Shown here piece after piece: positions 53,934 to 63,840 of a stretch of DNA of 64,000 nt. The notes under the pieces were generated by a model. The model was not told where the DNA came from and searched no databases. It saw nothing but the letters and a program-made list of their open reading frames with translations. Numbering within the stretch: position 1 is the first letter of the stretch; every line of letters starts with the position of its first letter. A program made the position numbers and the translations under genes. Origin of the DNA: Anabaenopsis elenkinii CCIBt3563. GTDB taxonomy: Bacteria > Cyanobacteriota > Cyanobacteriia > Cyanobacteriales > Nostocaceae. Where the stretch lies: contig NZ_CP063311.1 of NCBI RefSeq assembly GCF_015245355.1, positions 3,980,428 to 4,044,427 of the forward strand, in the 5' to 3' direction.

Positions 53934-54911
53934 ATGAGCAATCCCCGTGTTTTGTGCCTTGGTGAAATTTTGTTCGATTGTTTAGCTGACCAATTGGGGC
54001 TAAAGCTAGAAGAAGTTCAGTCCTGGACTCACTACCCAGGGGGTGCACCGGCTAATGTGGCTTGTGCTTTAGTAAAATTGGGCACTCCCGCAGGTTTTAT
54101 TGGCGCTGTTGGTGAAGATGAGCCGGGGAGTCAGTTAGTGAAGCTATTAGTAGAGACCGGTGTCGATACAACAGGGGTACAACCCCATTCTACAGCACCC
54201 ACGAGGCAAGTTTATGTGGTGCGAGATTTGGGGGGCGATCGCACTTTCGCGGGATTTGGTGAGTATGACACCAGGGAATTTGCCGACACTCGCCTACAAG
54301 CAGAACAATTACCAGAGTCGCTGTTTACAGAGGCAGAATTTTTGGTATTAGGCACCTTAGAATTAGCTTACCCTGAAAGTGAGCGGGCAATTCACCGGGC
54401 TTTGGAATTAGCAGAACAATATGACCTGAAAATTATTTTGGATGTTAACTGGCGGCCTGTGTTTTGGCAAGATGCCAATGTGGCGCACCAAAAAATCTCA
54501 GAGCTATTAAAGCAGGTTGATTTCCTCAAGCTCTCTAGGGAAGAGGCGGAATGGCTGTTTAATACCACAGACCCTGGAGCAATTACTTACCGTATGGCTT
54601 CCATTGAGGGAGTGCTAGTAACAGACGGGGAAAATGGTTGCGCCTATTGTTTGGGTGAAAACGAAGGTAAGTTACCTTCCTATTCCGTTGATGTGGTGGA
54701 TACCACTGGCGCGGGTGATAGTTTTGTAGCTGGATTTATCCACCAATTGGGTCAATATGGTATCCACAGCTTACAGGATGCAGATACAGCTAAAAAGGTT
54801 GTTGCTTATGCTAGTGCGGTGGGAGCTCTAACTACCATTAAACCAGGTGCGATCGCTTCTCAACCCACTGGGGCTGAAGTTGAGGCTTTTCTAGCTTCCC
54901 ATCAAGTTTAG
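53934..54911 (+). CDS. PfkB-family carbohydrate kinase, fructokinase type
   Basis: A 325-residue ribokinase-fold sugar kinase from the ATG at 53934. Motifs: N-terminal LCLGEILFDCLA, the GGAPANVACAL sugar-binding loop near residue 38, and the C-terminal VVDTTGAGDSFVAGF with the catalytic Asp. The sequence suits a fructokinase, which would fit sucrose use. It ends overlapping the HIRAN gene of the opposite strand by four bases. Confidence 0.88.
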   Translation: MSNPRVLCLGEILFDCLADQLGLKLEEVQSWTHYPGGAPANVACALVKLGTPAGFIGAVGEDEPGSQLVKLLVETGVDTTGVQPHSTAPTRQVYVVRDLGGDRTFAGFGEYDTREFADTRLQAEQLPESLFTEAEFLVLGTLELAYPESERAIHRALELAEQYDLKIILDVNWRPVFWQDANVAHQKISELLKQVDFLKLSREEAEWLFNTTDPGAITYRMASIEGVLVTDGENGCAYCLGENEGKLPSYSVDVVDTTGAGDSFVAGFIHQLGQYGIHSLQDADTAKKVVAYASAVGALTTIKPGAIASQPTGAEVEAFLASHQV

Positions 54912-55669
54912 GAAATATTACCAGCTGGGATATCAGCGATAATGGGCTGATACTCCTGGCCGGAAAATGGACGAAAATTTTCCGGACATTCTCCGGTGAC
55001 ATTGCACAATAAACGCAGTTGAAGTGGAGTTGGTGCGGGGTTGACCCGTTCAACGTGTACTTTTACAACTTGTGGATTTTTGTTTTTCAGTTGAAGAATA
55101 TCATCCACAAGATAGCGGGGACAATAACCTACGATGTGATGCTCCCTAGTGCATAAAAGTAACGCCTTTGGATCATAGGGATTTTGAAATTCGTGAGCTA
55201 AATATAAAAGTTCCCTAGGTTGTAGTTGATTAATTCTTTCAGTTGCACAAGTAGGAAGATGTCTGAGTCCATGTGCAAAAAAATGAATATGGTATAAATT
55301 ATTTTGATCTGGTTGTGGAGCCGGGAAAACTTCAAATTTATCTGTTACTTTCCTTCCCCCGCTCCGAGAAAGAATGGTAATAGGGTCATCTTCACCTTCT
55401 GGAATATTCAGCCATTCAATATAATTTTTATAGTCAGGGCGAGAGCGTCGCATTAATCGGTTAGAAAACAATGGAAACAGATCCACTGATGTGTATACTT
55501 GATTAAAATCTGGGAAAGAAAGTAATCCAGTAAATCCGCAGTTATTTTTAGCTGTCAATGCACCCTCTGTATATAAGAACTCGTACTTTCTACCGTCAAA
55601 AGTTAAACGTCCAATGGGAAACCAAGCTCTAGTGTGGGTGTCTTGCCAAGCTAAAAATAATGTTTTCAT
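54908..55669 (-). CDS. HIRAN-domain protein
   Basis: A 253-residue protein. The C-terminal half (about 155-240) has a HIRAN-like region: REL.YLAHEFQNPYDPKALLL, then HIVGYCPRYLVDDILQL. HIRAN domains bind DNA ends or 3'-OH in helicase-like proteins, and stand-alone HIRAN proteins also accompany HipA-like kinases. The N-terminal 150 residues (LFLAWQDTHTRAWFPIGRLTFDG) recall HipA-associated N-terminal regions. The gene start overlaps (ATGA) a 59-codon frame that looks like a broken HipA-like kinase. Confidence 0.75.
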   Translation of the reverse strand: MKTLFLAWQDTHTRAWFPIGRLTFDGRKYEFLYTEGALTAKNNCGFTGLLSFPDFNQVYTSVDLFPLFSNRLMRRSRPDYKNYIEWLNIPEGEDDPITILSRSGGRKVTDKFEVFPAPQPDQNNLYHIHFFAHGLRHLPTCATERINQLQPRELLYLAHEFQNPYDPKALLLCTREHHIVGYCPRYLVDDILQLKNKNPQVVKVHVERVNPAPTPLQLRLLCNVTGECPENFRPFSGQEYQPIIADIPAGNIS

Positions 55670-55845
55670 AACAACTCAGATGCTATCTTCTCTGACCAGT
55701 CTTCGCCTGTGTTTTGTCTAGTTTTTTTATAAAGATAATTGACATTATCATGGCGGCGGTACCAGAATTTTTCTTTGGTTCCTAAATCTTCATCAGCTTC
55801 AGGGGCATCGGGTGGGATGTCAATGATGGGAAATGGTTCTTTCAT
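55666..55845 (-). pseudogene. truncated HipA-like kinase, N-terminal stump
   Basis: A 59-residue frame, MKEPFPIIDIPPDAPEADED and on through LGTKEKFWYRRHDN and NYLYKKTRQNTGEDWSEKIA, ends SELL-stop. It resembles the first part of HipA-like kinases that are encoded before HIRAN genes: a proline-acidic start, a glycine-poor F/W-Y strand and GEDWSEKIA leading to the first helix. The kinase body is absent. The stop overlaps the HIRAN ATG as ATGA, the usual coupling, so an internal deletion probably joined the 5' part to the original 3' end. Recognition is from memory of the family. Confidence 0.55.
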
Positions 55846-55857
55846 GGTAAAAATTAC

Positions 55858-56343
55858 CTAAAGCCCAATGACTGTTTTCAGGTTCTCGACAATTAATTGG
55901 GGTGGTTCAGAAATATCTACACAGATAGCGTCATCAGGCTCTTCTAGAGTCTCTAACTGACTGTTGAGAAGTTTTTCGGACATAAAATGATTTTGACGCC
56001 CTAGGAGCCTTTGCTGTAGTAAGTTTAAACTGCCTTGGAGGTAAACTAGTTGAATGCGATCGCTATCTAATACTAAATATTGGCGATAGTCTGCTTTCAG
56101 CGCCGAACAGGCTAAGACTACATTAGTATTTTGTTCTAACCACACAGCGATCGCTGTTTGCAAGTCTTTCAACCAAGGCTTTCTATCGGTATCATTGAGG
56201 GGGATACCCAGGCGCATTTTCTCAATGTTCGCTGTGGAGTGGAAATTATCCGCATCTTGAAATTCCCAGTTTAAGGCATCGGCGAGTAGTTTACCAATGG
56301 TGCTTTTACCGGAACCGGATACACCCATGATAATAATGATCAT
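55858..56343 (-). CDS. gntK: gluconokinase
   Basis: A 161-residue P-loop kinase with Walker A GVSGSGKST (residues 7-15), the gluconate-binding region FQDADNFHSTANIEKMRLGIPLNDTDRKPWL and ACSALKADYR near 83. This matches the thermoresistant GntK type that phosphorylates gluconate to 6-phosphogluconate. It starts 30 bp after sfsA and is followed within 13 bp by the HipA-like stump, so the minus-strand cluster is likely one transcript. Confidence 0.9.
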   Translation of the reverse strand: MIIIIMGVSGSGKSTIGKLLADALNWEFQDADNFHSTANIEKMRLGIPLNDTDRKPWLKDLQTAIAVWLEQNTNVVLACSALKADYRQYLVLDSDRIQLVYLQGSLNLLQQRLLGRQNHFMSEKLLNSQLETLEEPDDAICVDISEPPQLIVENLKTVIGL

Positions 56344-56372
56344 TTTTTCAACGCAGAGGGACGCAAAGTTAG

Positions 56373-57098
56373 TTAAATGCTCAGTTTTGCTAAACCTAGG
56401 TAGCGTACGCCTTCTGGTAAGATATCAAAACGACAGGGTAATACTTCTAAACCCTGGGCTATGCCTTCCCTAAGCAGTTTACCATATATGGGGTCTGTTA
56501 CATCCCCCGGGGCAAATTCTGTACAGTCCCCCCGGTTGATGAAGTACAACATGACTGCACGGGTTTGGGGGAGGAGTGCTGTTAGTTCCCGTAAGTGTTT
56601 TTGTCCTCTGGTGGTTTCGGTGTCAGGAAATATTGCTCTGGTACTTTGGGACCAGGTTGTGTTTTTGACCTCTAAATAAATTGGCGGTTCTGGGTCTTTA
56701 CCTGTGAGGTAGAAATCTACCCGGCTTTTTTTATCTTGTCCATACACTACTTCGCTTTTAATTTGGCTATAATCTCCTAGTTGGGGGAATAGATGTTTTT
56801 CTAAGGCTAGTTTAACTATACGATTGGGTAAGGCTGTATTTACTCCTACCCAGGTGGGTTCAGTATCATGTACCTGAATCAATTCTAAGGTGTAAGCTAA
56901 TTTGCGCTTGGGGTTATCACTTTGAGAAAGTTGTACTTTACTCCCGGTGGTGGAAACTCCTGTCATTGGCCCTGTGTTGGGACAGTGTGCGGTGACTATT
57001 TCCCCGGAGTCAAGTTGAATGTCCGCAAAAAAGCGCTTGTAGCGCTTTAGTAGTGTTCCTGAATATAAAGGTGGATAGCGGTAAAGCCAGTCAATCAT
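56373..57098 (-). CDS. sfsA: sugar fermentation stimulation-type protein SfsA
   Basis: A 241-residue protein starting at the ATG at 57098 (a TTG two codons upstream is open). The motifs AHCPNTGPMTG near residue 38, GVNTALPNRIV near 83, SRVDFYLTG and YLEVKNTTW define the family. RVDF..EVK is the nuclease-like core (PD-(D/E)xK type), and SfsA proteins have been annotated as DNA/RNA nucleases. It heads the sfsA-gntK cluster. Confidence 0.92.
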   Translation of the reverse strand: MIDWLYRYPPLYSGTLLKRYKRFFADIQLDSGEIVTAHCPNTGPMTGVSTTGSKVQLSQSDNPKRKLAYTLELIQVHDTEPTWVGVNTALPNRIVKLALEKHLFPQLGDYSQIKSEVVYGQDKKSRVDFYLTGKDPEPPIYLEVKNTTWSQSTRAIFPDTETTRGQKHLRELTALLPQTRAVMLYFINRGDCTEFAPGDVTDPIYGKLLREGIAQGLEVLPCRFDILPEGVRYLGLAKLSI

Positions 57099-57213
57099 GA
57101 TCAAATCTGTTTACTGTTAAGTAATATACAATGATTAACTGCTGATGGAATTATGCAACAGGTTGATTTCATATTTAACATATAAGTGGAATGTTTATCT
57201 GGTTAGGTGATTT

Positions 57214-58497
57214 ATGAGTAATGAGTTTTATCACCGGGGACTAAAAAGGGCTGAGGAAAAAGACTACTCTGGTGCTATTGAGGAATTTACTAGTTGTTTA
57301 CAATGGACACCTGATTTTGCGGATGGGTTTTTACACCGGGGTCTGGCTTATTATAATTTAGGTGCGATTCATCAAGCAGTTTCTGATTATACTGAATGTA
57401 TCCTGTTGAATCCTGGGGGTATGGAGGGGTATTACTGTCGGGGATTGGCTAGGGTAGCACTGAAAAACTTACCGGGGTCGCTGGAAGATGTAGATCAGGC
57501 GATTCGCCTCAATGTCAATTATGCACCTGCTTATCAATTGCGGGGAACAATACGGCGCAAGCAAGGTTTTATTCAAGATGCGATCGCTAACTTTAAAAAA
57601 GCCGCTGAATTATATTTAGCACAAAAAGACACCGCTAGCTGTCGGCTGTGTATGGAAAAAATTAAACAGTTACAACCAAAACCAAAACCAGATGTAACCT
57701 CAAGTAATTATACTAACGCTGATGCCCAAAAAATATTAGACTTATCAATCAACGGATATTTGATCCAGTTATTAGAAAAAGCCGAAAAGGGAGATACCAC
57801 TGAGGCGATCGCTGATTTAAACTGGATATTACAAGCTGACCCCCAAGATGCTCAAGCTTATTGTTGTCGGGGGGTGGTCAGGTGTAAAATGGGCAATTAT
57901 CGAGAAGCGATCGCTGACTTGAACCAAGCTATACAATTAAACTTCACAGATGCCATAGTTTATCGCAACCGAGGTAAAGCCCGGTTACTGTTGGGAGACA
58001 ATCAAGGGGCCATAGGGGATTTTAATCAAGCTTTGAAAATCCAACCCCAAGATGCTTTAATATATGTTGCTAGGGGTAACGCCTATCGATTATCTGGGAA
58101 TTATCTGGATGCTATTCAAGATTACAGCCAGGCATTACAAATTCATCCCCATTATGCACTAGCTTACTATCATCGCGGTATTTCCCATGCTTGCTTAGAA
58201 GAAATGCAAAACGCAGTTGCAGATTATCAACAAGCAGCGAGTATTTTCTGTGAACAGGAAGATTGGGACAATTATCATCAAGTATTAGAGAGGTTACAAC
58301 AAGTCCAGACATCTAGACCGGAGTCGAAACAGCAAAAGTATAATTTACTGCGTCAGCGACTGTTGCGACTGGTGGGGGGACATTGGGAAATCGCCCAAAG
58401 ACTAATTGATGATAAACGGGAGTACCTACCGGGGATGTCCGATGAATGGTATTTACAACAGGTAATTGAGGATATAGAACGGGGGAGAGGTAGGTGA
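57214..58497 (+). CDS. TPR-repeat protein
   Basis: A 427-residue protein with TPR units in two blocks: residues 1-145 (about four repeats) and 185-350 (about five), separated by a polar linker with KPKPKPD. A basic helical C-terminus (KYNLLRQRLLRLVGGHWEIAQRLIDDKREYLPG) follows, ending in RGRGR. No signal peptide. It likely mediates protein contacts in the cytoplasm; partner unknown. It is divergent from sfsA and convergent with mutS. Confidence 0.8.
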   Translation: MSNEFYHRGLKRAEEKDYSGAIEEFTSCLQWTPDFADGFLHRGLAYYNLGAIHQAVSDYTECILLNPGGMEGYYCRGLARVALKNLPGSLEDVDQAIRLNVNYAPAYQLRGTIRRKQGFIQDAIANFKKAAELYLAQKDTASCRLCMEKIKQLQPKPKPDVTSSNYTNADAQKILDLSINGYLIQLLEKAEKGDTTEAIADLNWILQADPQDAQAYCCRGVVRCKMGNYREAIADLNQAIQLNFTDAIVYRNRGKARLLLGDNQGAIGDFNQALKIQPQDALIYVARGNAYRLSGNYLDAIQDYSQALQIHPHYALAYYHRGISHACLEEMQNAVADYQQAASIFCEQEDWDNYHQVLERLQQVQTSRPESKQQKYNLLRQRLLRLVGGHWEIAQRLIDDKREYLPGMSDEWYLQQVIEDIERGRGR

Positions 58498-58527
58498 TAA
58501 TTTTTAAATTAAGCAGCCTTAAGCAGC

Positions 58528-61104
58528 TTATTCCATATTTTGCAACCCCATAGCAATCTTACTGTGTTTCTCAATTTGCCCCATAACTTGTTTCGCCCTT
58601 TGAATGACTACATCTGGTAAACCCGCTAAACGTCCAGCTTCAATACCATAGGACTTATCCGCCCCTCCTGGCTGAACTTGATGTAAAAAAACAATTTGGT
58701 CGGGTAACTCCTTGACGGTGACTTGATAATTAGCCACATTGGGGAGAATACTAGCCAATTCATTTAACTCATGATAGTGAGTAGCAAAAATTGTCCGCGC
58801 CCGAATTTCCGTAGCTATATACTCCGCAACCGCCCAAGCAATCGAAAGACCGTCAAAAGTTGCTGTTCCTCGCCCAATCTCATCTAATAATACCAGCGAT
58901 CGCGCTGTGGCATGATTGAGAATATTGGCGGTTTCGTTCATTTCTACCATAAAAGTAGATTGACCAGTGGCTAAATCATCCACCGCACCCACACGGGTAA
59001 AAATGCGATCGCATACTCCCAACTTGGCCCATGTCCCTGGGACAAAACTCCCAATTTGCGCCATTAACTGAATTAACCCCACTTGACGCAAATAACAACT
59101 TTTCCCACTAGCATTTGGTCCGGTGAGAATCACTAAATCTGGTTTTTCCTCTGGGTGCTTGGTCTGTTCCCTTCCCAAGTGGGTGGAGTTGGGGACAAAA
59201 AACCCTGCGGGTAAAGACTGTTCGACTACGGGATGACGACCATCCACAATCATCATCTCCCGTCCGGAAATCATCTCTGGACGACAGTAACCTTGCTGTA
59301 CAGCTAACTCAGCCAAACCACATAACACATCCGCTGCAGCTACAGCACGGGAAATATTGCGAATTACCTCCCCTTGTTCTCCCACTTCTTGGCGCAACTC
59401 GACAAAAATCTCATATTCTAACTGGTTTAAATCATCCCGCGCTGTGAGGATGCGCGCTTCCCGTTCCTTCAGGTCTGGGGTGATGTAACGTTCCTCGTTG
59501 GTGAGGGTTTGCTTACGGATATAATTATCAGGTACTTGGTCAGATTTAGACCGGGGAACACTAAGATAATAACCAAAGGTTTTATTAAATCCCACCTTTA
59601 ATGTGGGGATTCCAGTTTTTGCCCGTTCCTCAACTTCTAAATTAGCAATCCATTGTTGATCCGATTCTACTGTAGCTTTTCTCTCATCCAATTGGGGATT
59701 TATCCCCGGACGAATTAACCCCCCTTCTTTCAGATGTATGGGTGGTGATTCTACTATATGGGCGTGTAGTTTTTGTGCTAATTCTCCCAGGACATCGGGG
59801 ACTTTCTGTAAAGCTTTGAGAAAAGGCGATTGGGTATCAGCCACCAGGTGAGCTAATTGGGGTAAGCGTGAGAGGGAATCGGCTAAAGCTACTAAATCCT
59901 TAGCGTTAGCTGTTCCTGAAGCAGCCCTACCTGTGAGCCTTTCTAAGTCGTAAATTTGCCGTAACAATTGCCGCATATTTTGACGCAGGGGGGTATCTTC
60001 CATCAATTCTTGGATGGTGTCTTGTCGCGCCCGAATACCTTTAATATCAAGTAGTGGTTGTAATAACCACCGCCGCAAAGCCCGCCCCCCCATGGATGTG
60101 CTAGTTCTATCCAAAGACCATAGTAGGGAACCGTGAAATATACCGTCCCGCACTGTTTGGGTAATTTCTAGGTTACGACGGGTTTGATGGTCTAGAATTA
60201 AATAGTCAGTGATGGTATAAGTGCGTAACTTTTGCAGGGTAACAGGGTTGGCTTTTTGCATATCTTCCACATATTCCACCAGACCCCCAGCAGATCGGAC
60301 GGCTAAAGGAAGATGATCACAACCTAATCCTTCGAGCGATCGCAGGTTAAATTTCTCCAATAATTTGGCTCTCGCTTCCCCTTGGGTAAAGGGAGTCTGC
60401 GATCGCAGGCTATAACAAAACGATGGTGGTAAGCATTGGGGAAGATGAGGCGAAGTTTCTCCCGGACGCAACAAGCTACCTAAATCCGGGGCGTTAGTGG
60501 GAACCACTACCTCCGCCGGTTGCAACCGCATTAATTCCTGGGTGAGGTGTTCTAAATCACTTCCTTGAGTTGTAAGAAATTCCCCTGTAGAGATATCTGC
60601 ATGGGCTAAACCCCAATGATTGCCCGCAATTACCACAGCCGCTAAGTAATTATTGCGACTTGTTTTTAACATCCCCTCTTCTAGCAAGGTTCCCGGTGTG
60701 AGAATACGGGTAACTTCACGCTTCACTAAACCCACTGCTTCTGAGGCGTCTTCTACTTGGTCGCAAATTACAACTGCATAGCCTTTTTCAACTAACTGGG
60801 TGGTGTAGCGTTCCCAGGCGTGATGGGGTACACCAGTCATGGCGACGCGACCAGCTTCGCCACCATGTTTACTCGTGAGGACCAGTTCCAATTCTCTGGA
60901 GACTGTAACAGCGTCTTGAAAGAAGGTTTCAAAAAAATCTCCTACCCGATACAGCAGCAAAGCATGAGGATATTTATCCTTCATTTCTACATAGTGCTGG
61001 TACATCTTACTCAGCTGGCTACGGTCTGCTAATTTGGTATCAACCAGAGGCGCAGTAGAGTTATGGGGTTCCGTTAGTTGGGTCTGAGATTCAGCAGCAG
61101 TCAT
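58528..61104 (-). CDS. mutS: DNA mismatch repair protein MutS
   Basis: An 858-residue MutS from the ATG at 61104 (MTAAESQ), chosen since the family core begins soon after; the ATG at 61146 would add 14 residues. Domain I has the mismatch-reading Phe-x-Glu as GDFFETFF. Walker A is [13 protein letters not shown] near residue 660, Walker [17 protein letters not shown]. It recognises mismatches; cyanobacteria usually keep mutL elsewhere. Confidence 0.97.
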   Translation of the reverse strand: MTAAESQTQLTEPHNSTAPLVDTKLADRSQLSKMYQHYVEMKDKYPHALLLYRVGDFFETFFQDAVTVSRELELVLTSKHGGEAGRVAMTGVPHHAWERYTTQLVEKGYAVVICDQVEDASEAVGLVKREVTRILTPGTLLEEGMLKTSRNNYLAAVVIAGNHWGLAHADISTGEFLTTQGSDLEHLTQELMRLQPAEVVVPTNAPDLGSLLRPGETSPHLPQCLPPSFCYSLRSQTPFTQGEARAKLLEKFNLRSLEGLGCDHLPLAVRSAGGLVEYVEDMQKANPVTLQKLRTYTITDYLILDHQTRRNLEITQTVRDGIFHGSLLWSLDRTSTSMGGRALRRWLLQPLLDIKGIRARQDTIQELMEDTPLRQNMRQLLRQIYDLERLTGRAASGTANAKDLVALADSLSRLPQLAHLVADTQSPFLKALQKVPDVLGELAQKLHAHIVESPPIHLKEGGLIRPGINPQLDERKATVESDQQWIANLEVEERAKTGIPTLKVGFNKTFGYYLSVPRSKSDQVPDNYIRKQTLTNEERYITPDLKEREARILTARDDLNQLEYEIFVELRQEVGEQGEVIRNISRAVAAADVLCGLAELAVQQGYCRPEMISGREMMIVDGRHPVVEQSLPAGFFVPNSTHLGREQTKHPEEKPDLVILTGPNASGKSCYLRQVGLIQLMAQIGSFVPGTWAKLGVCDRIFTRVGAVDDLATGQSTFMVEMNETANILNHATARSLVLLDEIGRGTATFDGLSIAWAVAEYIATEIRARTIFATHYHELNELASILPNVANYQVTVKELPDQIVFLHQVQPGGADKSYGIEAGRLAGLPDVVIQRAKQVMGQIEKHSKIAMGLQNME

Positions 61105-61317
61105 AGATGGTAGGTTATGCACGGAGATTCCACAATAGTTGATCATAACCTGATCTGGAGGTGAACAGGCGATCGCTCAAACTTTTGTGATGTTTTCCTG
61201 GGACTGCTGGGGGCTGGGAACATTTAAAATAATGATCAATGAGGAAAGAATTGATAATCTAGCAAAAAAGACCAAAATTACAGATAGGTAAGCTGTTGTG
61301 CTGGATTCTCAGGATTT

Positions 61318-62349
61318 ATGAATATCGATCACGTTCATTTCTATGTAGAAAATGCCAAAGTCTGGCGGGATTGGTTTGTAAACCACCTGGGGTTTACAGC
61401 AGTAGTTAGTAACATGAGTTCTGTTCACACCTGTACGGAAGTGGTGAGCAATGGTATTGTTTGCTTTTTGTTGTCTTCAGCTTTATTACCTACAAGTCCG
61501 GTCGCGGAGTTTCTCCGTGAACATCCCCCTGGTGTGGTAGATGTGGCTTTTGCTGTGGAAGATGTAGACCAGGCGATCGCACAAGCTCAAAGATCGGGAG
61601 CTAGAGTCATTCAACCCATCCACACACGCCAGTTTGCCGGTGTTTACCGTCAGTGTGGTAAGATTGCCGCCTGGGGTGGGTTAACTCATACGTTGATTTC
61701 TACCTTGGCAGATGATCTACAGCCCACAACAGATTATACTTTTACTGCCATAGATCATATAGTTTTGAATGTGGCAGCCGGTGAATTAGAGTCGGCGGTG
61801 GCTTGGTACGAAAAAGTGCTGGATTTTCAACCCCAGCAAAGCTTTAAAATTCAAACCCAGCGCTCTGCTTTATATAGCCAAGTTATGGTTTCCCGTAATG
61901 GTAAGGTACAACTACCGATTAATGAACCAGCTTCTGCTAATTCCCAAATTCAAGAGTTTCTGGATGTTAATCGCGGTCCTGGAATTCAACACATCGCCCT
62001 GGGGACACCTAATCTCATTAGTACTATCGCCGAATTTCGCGCCCGTGGTCTATCTTTACTTTCGGTTCCCCAAACCTACTACTCAGAAATTCAACAGCGC
62101 CGGGGATGTCCCTTGTCTAAGGTAGAACTGGCGGCGATCGCCGAGCAAGAAATTTTGGCTGATTGGTCAGAAGATTGCCAAGATGCAGTATTACTACAAA
62201 TCTTTACTCAGCCTATTTTTGCCCAACCGACTTTTTTCTTTGAGTTTATCGAGCGCCGTGCTCAGGCTCAAGGTTTTGGGGAAGGTAATTTTCGGGCTTT
62301 ATTTCAGGCCATAGAAGGTGAGCAAATCAAACGGGGCACGTTGCAATAA
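61318..62349 (+). CDS. hppD: 4-hydroxyphenylpyruvate dioxygenase
   Basis: A 343-residue protein with two glyoxalase-like halves: MNIDHVHFYVENAKVWRDWF and AIDHIVLNVAAGELESAVAWYEKVL. Iron ligands fit His in the second half (IDHIVL), His in GIQHIALGT and Glu near FFFEFIERR. It makes homogentisate from 4-hydroxyphenylpyruvate, the entry to tocopherol synthesis in cyanobacteria. A phosphatase gene follows by 39 bp. Confidence 0.93.
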   Translation: MNIDHVHFYVENAKVWRDWFVNHLGFTAVVSNMSSVHTCTEVVSNGIVCFLLSSALLPTSPVAEFLREHPPGVVDVAFAVEDVDQAIAQAQRSGARVIQPIHTRQFAGVYRQCGKIAAWGGLTHTLISTLADDLQPTTDYTFTAIDHIVLNVAAGELESAVAWYEKVLDFQPQQSFKIQTQRSALYSQVMVSRNGKVQLPINEPASANSQIQEFLDVNRGPGIQHIALGTPNLISTIAEFRARGLSLLSVPQTYYSEIQQRRGCPLSKVELAAIAEQEILADWSEDCQDAVLLQIFTQPIFAQPTFFFEFIERRAQAQGFGEGNFRALFQAIEGEQIKRGTLQ

Positions 62350-62388
62350 TTAATGAGATAATGTCATAAAAATTAATATTTTCTGCCA

Positions 62389-63093
62389 ATGCTGAGATTA
62401 ATTACTGACTTCGACGGCCCGATTATGGACGTTTCTCAACGGTATTACCGTGTTTATCAATTTTGCTTGCAGAAGATCCGGTATCCCCAACAATCTGTAC
62501 AAGAACTTTCCCGGGCTGAATTTTGGCAACTGAAGCGATCGCGTGTCTCTGAAAGACAAATTGCTTTAAAATCTGGTTTAGATACCATCCAAGCCCAAGA
62601 ATTTGCCCAGTTGCGACGCCAAACTGTACATACAGAGGGCTATTTTGAGTATGACAATCTGATTCCCGGTGCTGTAGACACACTGTTAAAAGTGCAGCAG
62701 GCGGGGATTGATTTAGCTGTGATGACCATGCGCCGAGTCCGGGAGCTAGATTATGCGCTGCAAAAATATAACTTAGGTAATTTTTTCCCCGAAAATCGCC
62801 GTTATTGCCTGAGCAACGACTATATTAAAACTACTGACATTGAAGATAAACCCTTGTTAATGGAACGGGCATTAAGGGAACTACCAACCGTATGTGATAC
62901 TTGGATGGTTGGGGATACAGAAGCAGATATTACTGCGGCGAAAAAATTCGGGATTAAGGTGATAGCTGTGGAGTCTGGTATTCGCGATCGCACTCAATTA
63001 GAAATGTACCAGCCAGATTTAATTGTCGAGGACTTGAGAACAGCGGTCAAAATCATCTTAGAATCTGGACTGGCAGAAATGAGGTCATCTTAA
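62389..63093 (+). CDS. HAD-family hydrolase, phosphoglycolate phosphatase-like
   Basis: A 234-residue HAD protein. Motif I is DFDGPIMD (Asp8, Asp10 order DxD as D-F-D), motif II MTMRR near residue 107, Lys near KPLLMERALREL and motif IV GDTEADITAAKKFGIK near 174. An alpha-helical cap (about 20-80) is present. Phosphoglycolate is one possible substrate, but the threonine/serine of motif II and the cap leave it open. It likely shares the hppD transcript. Confidence 0.8.
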   Translation: MLRLITDFDGPIMDVSQRYYRVYQFCLQKIRYPQQSVQELSRAEFWQLKRSRVSERQIALKSGLDTIQAQEFAQLRRQTVHTEGYFEYDNLIPGAVDTLLKVQQAGIDLAVMTMRRVRELDYALQKYNLGNFFPENRRYCLSNDYIKTTDIEDKPLLMERALRELPTVCDTWMVGDTEADITAAKKFGIKVIAVESGIRDRTQLEMYQPDLIVEDLRTAVKIILESGLAEMRSS

Positions 63094-63124
63094 CTTATCT
63101 TAAATTATCTTAACTTATCTTAAC
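63089..63124. repeat. 10-bp tandem repeat
   Basis: About 3.6 copies of CTTAACTTAT start in the last codons of the HAD gene and run past its stop. One unit has a C to A change. Confidence 0.7.
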
Positions 63125-63144
63125 AAGAATATGCTGATTAACAC

Positions 63145-63172
63145 CTCCACCCAGCTGGCTGCTGGGTAGGAG
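63145..63172. terminator. hairpin between convergent genes
   Basis: CTCC-ACCCAGC (63145-63155) pairs with GCTGGGT-A-GGAG (63161-63172) with a 5-nt loop and one bulge. It lies between the convergent HAD and CPP1-like genes. It lacks a T-run but can act on both strands. Confidence 0.5.
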
Positions 63173-63216
63173 ATTCCTGCTGTACACATGACCATGATCA
63201 CCACAATTGTCTAATT

Positions 63217-63840
63217 TTAACGCAGAAAACTGCTAATTAGCCATAACAGGACAAATGTAAATACTGTAGAGAACTGGTCAGGGGTGAGCTGTCCTAAATT
63301 GATCTGCGGTAACAGCCAGTTAGCAATTAGCCCACCGGTGATTAAACCGACAATTAAACCTACCAAAGTCAATAAAACGGCTCTACCAAACTTGTTTTCC
63401 TTGCGTTTGAGGAAGTAAATACTGACTCCTACACCTAGGACTAAAGCCAATTGTAAAACCTGACCGCCTGGGGATTGGGTCAACACACTAATAGTGATTA
63501 AACCCAAATACCAAGCTCCGGGTGACAGTATATCCGTAGGGGAAGGTTGATCCCGCATTCCCTGTAGCCACGCTGGGGACTGAGTAGGGGGGGTGGGACT
63601 TTCCTTAGCCAATTCTACGCGCAATTCTGGGAACCTGATGCGTTCAGGTACCTTAATTTTACCTTCTTGGCGCATCCGGAGGCGGTCCATGAGAATTGCA
63701 TCGTAAGCTATTTCAATGAGTTCTATGTTCTTAGCATCGCCATTGTATTGCTCCAATTGGCGATTACGAGCATCCTGAATTTCATCGAAGCTAGCATCTT
63801 CAGACACTCCAAGTTTCTCGTAGGGATTTTGATCGCTCAT
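63217..63840 (-). CDS. CPP1-like membrane protein (J-like domain)
   Basis: A 207-residue protein. The N-terminal 50 residues (NPYEKLGVSEDASFDEIQDARNRQLEQY) resemble a J-domain without the HPD motif. After a proline-rich linker, four hydrophobic segments cover about residues 105-205. This is the layout of CPP1 (DUF3353), the plastid and cyanobacterial chaperone-like protein needed for protochlorophyllide oxidoreductase stability. Confidence 0.88.
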   Translation of the reverse strand: MSDQNPYEKLGVSEDASFDEIQDARNRQLEQYNGDAKNIELIEIAYDAILMDRLRMRQEGKIKVPERIRFPELRVELAKESPTPPTQSPAWLQGMRDQPSPTDILSPGAWYLGLITISVLTQSPGGQVLQLALVLGVGVSIYFLKRKENKFGRAVLLTLVGLIVGLITGGLIANWLLPQINLGQLTPDQFSTVFTFVLLWLISSFLR

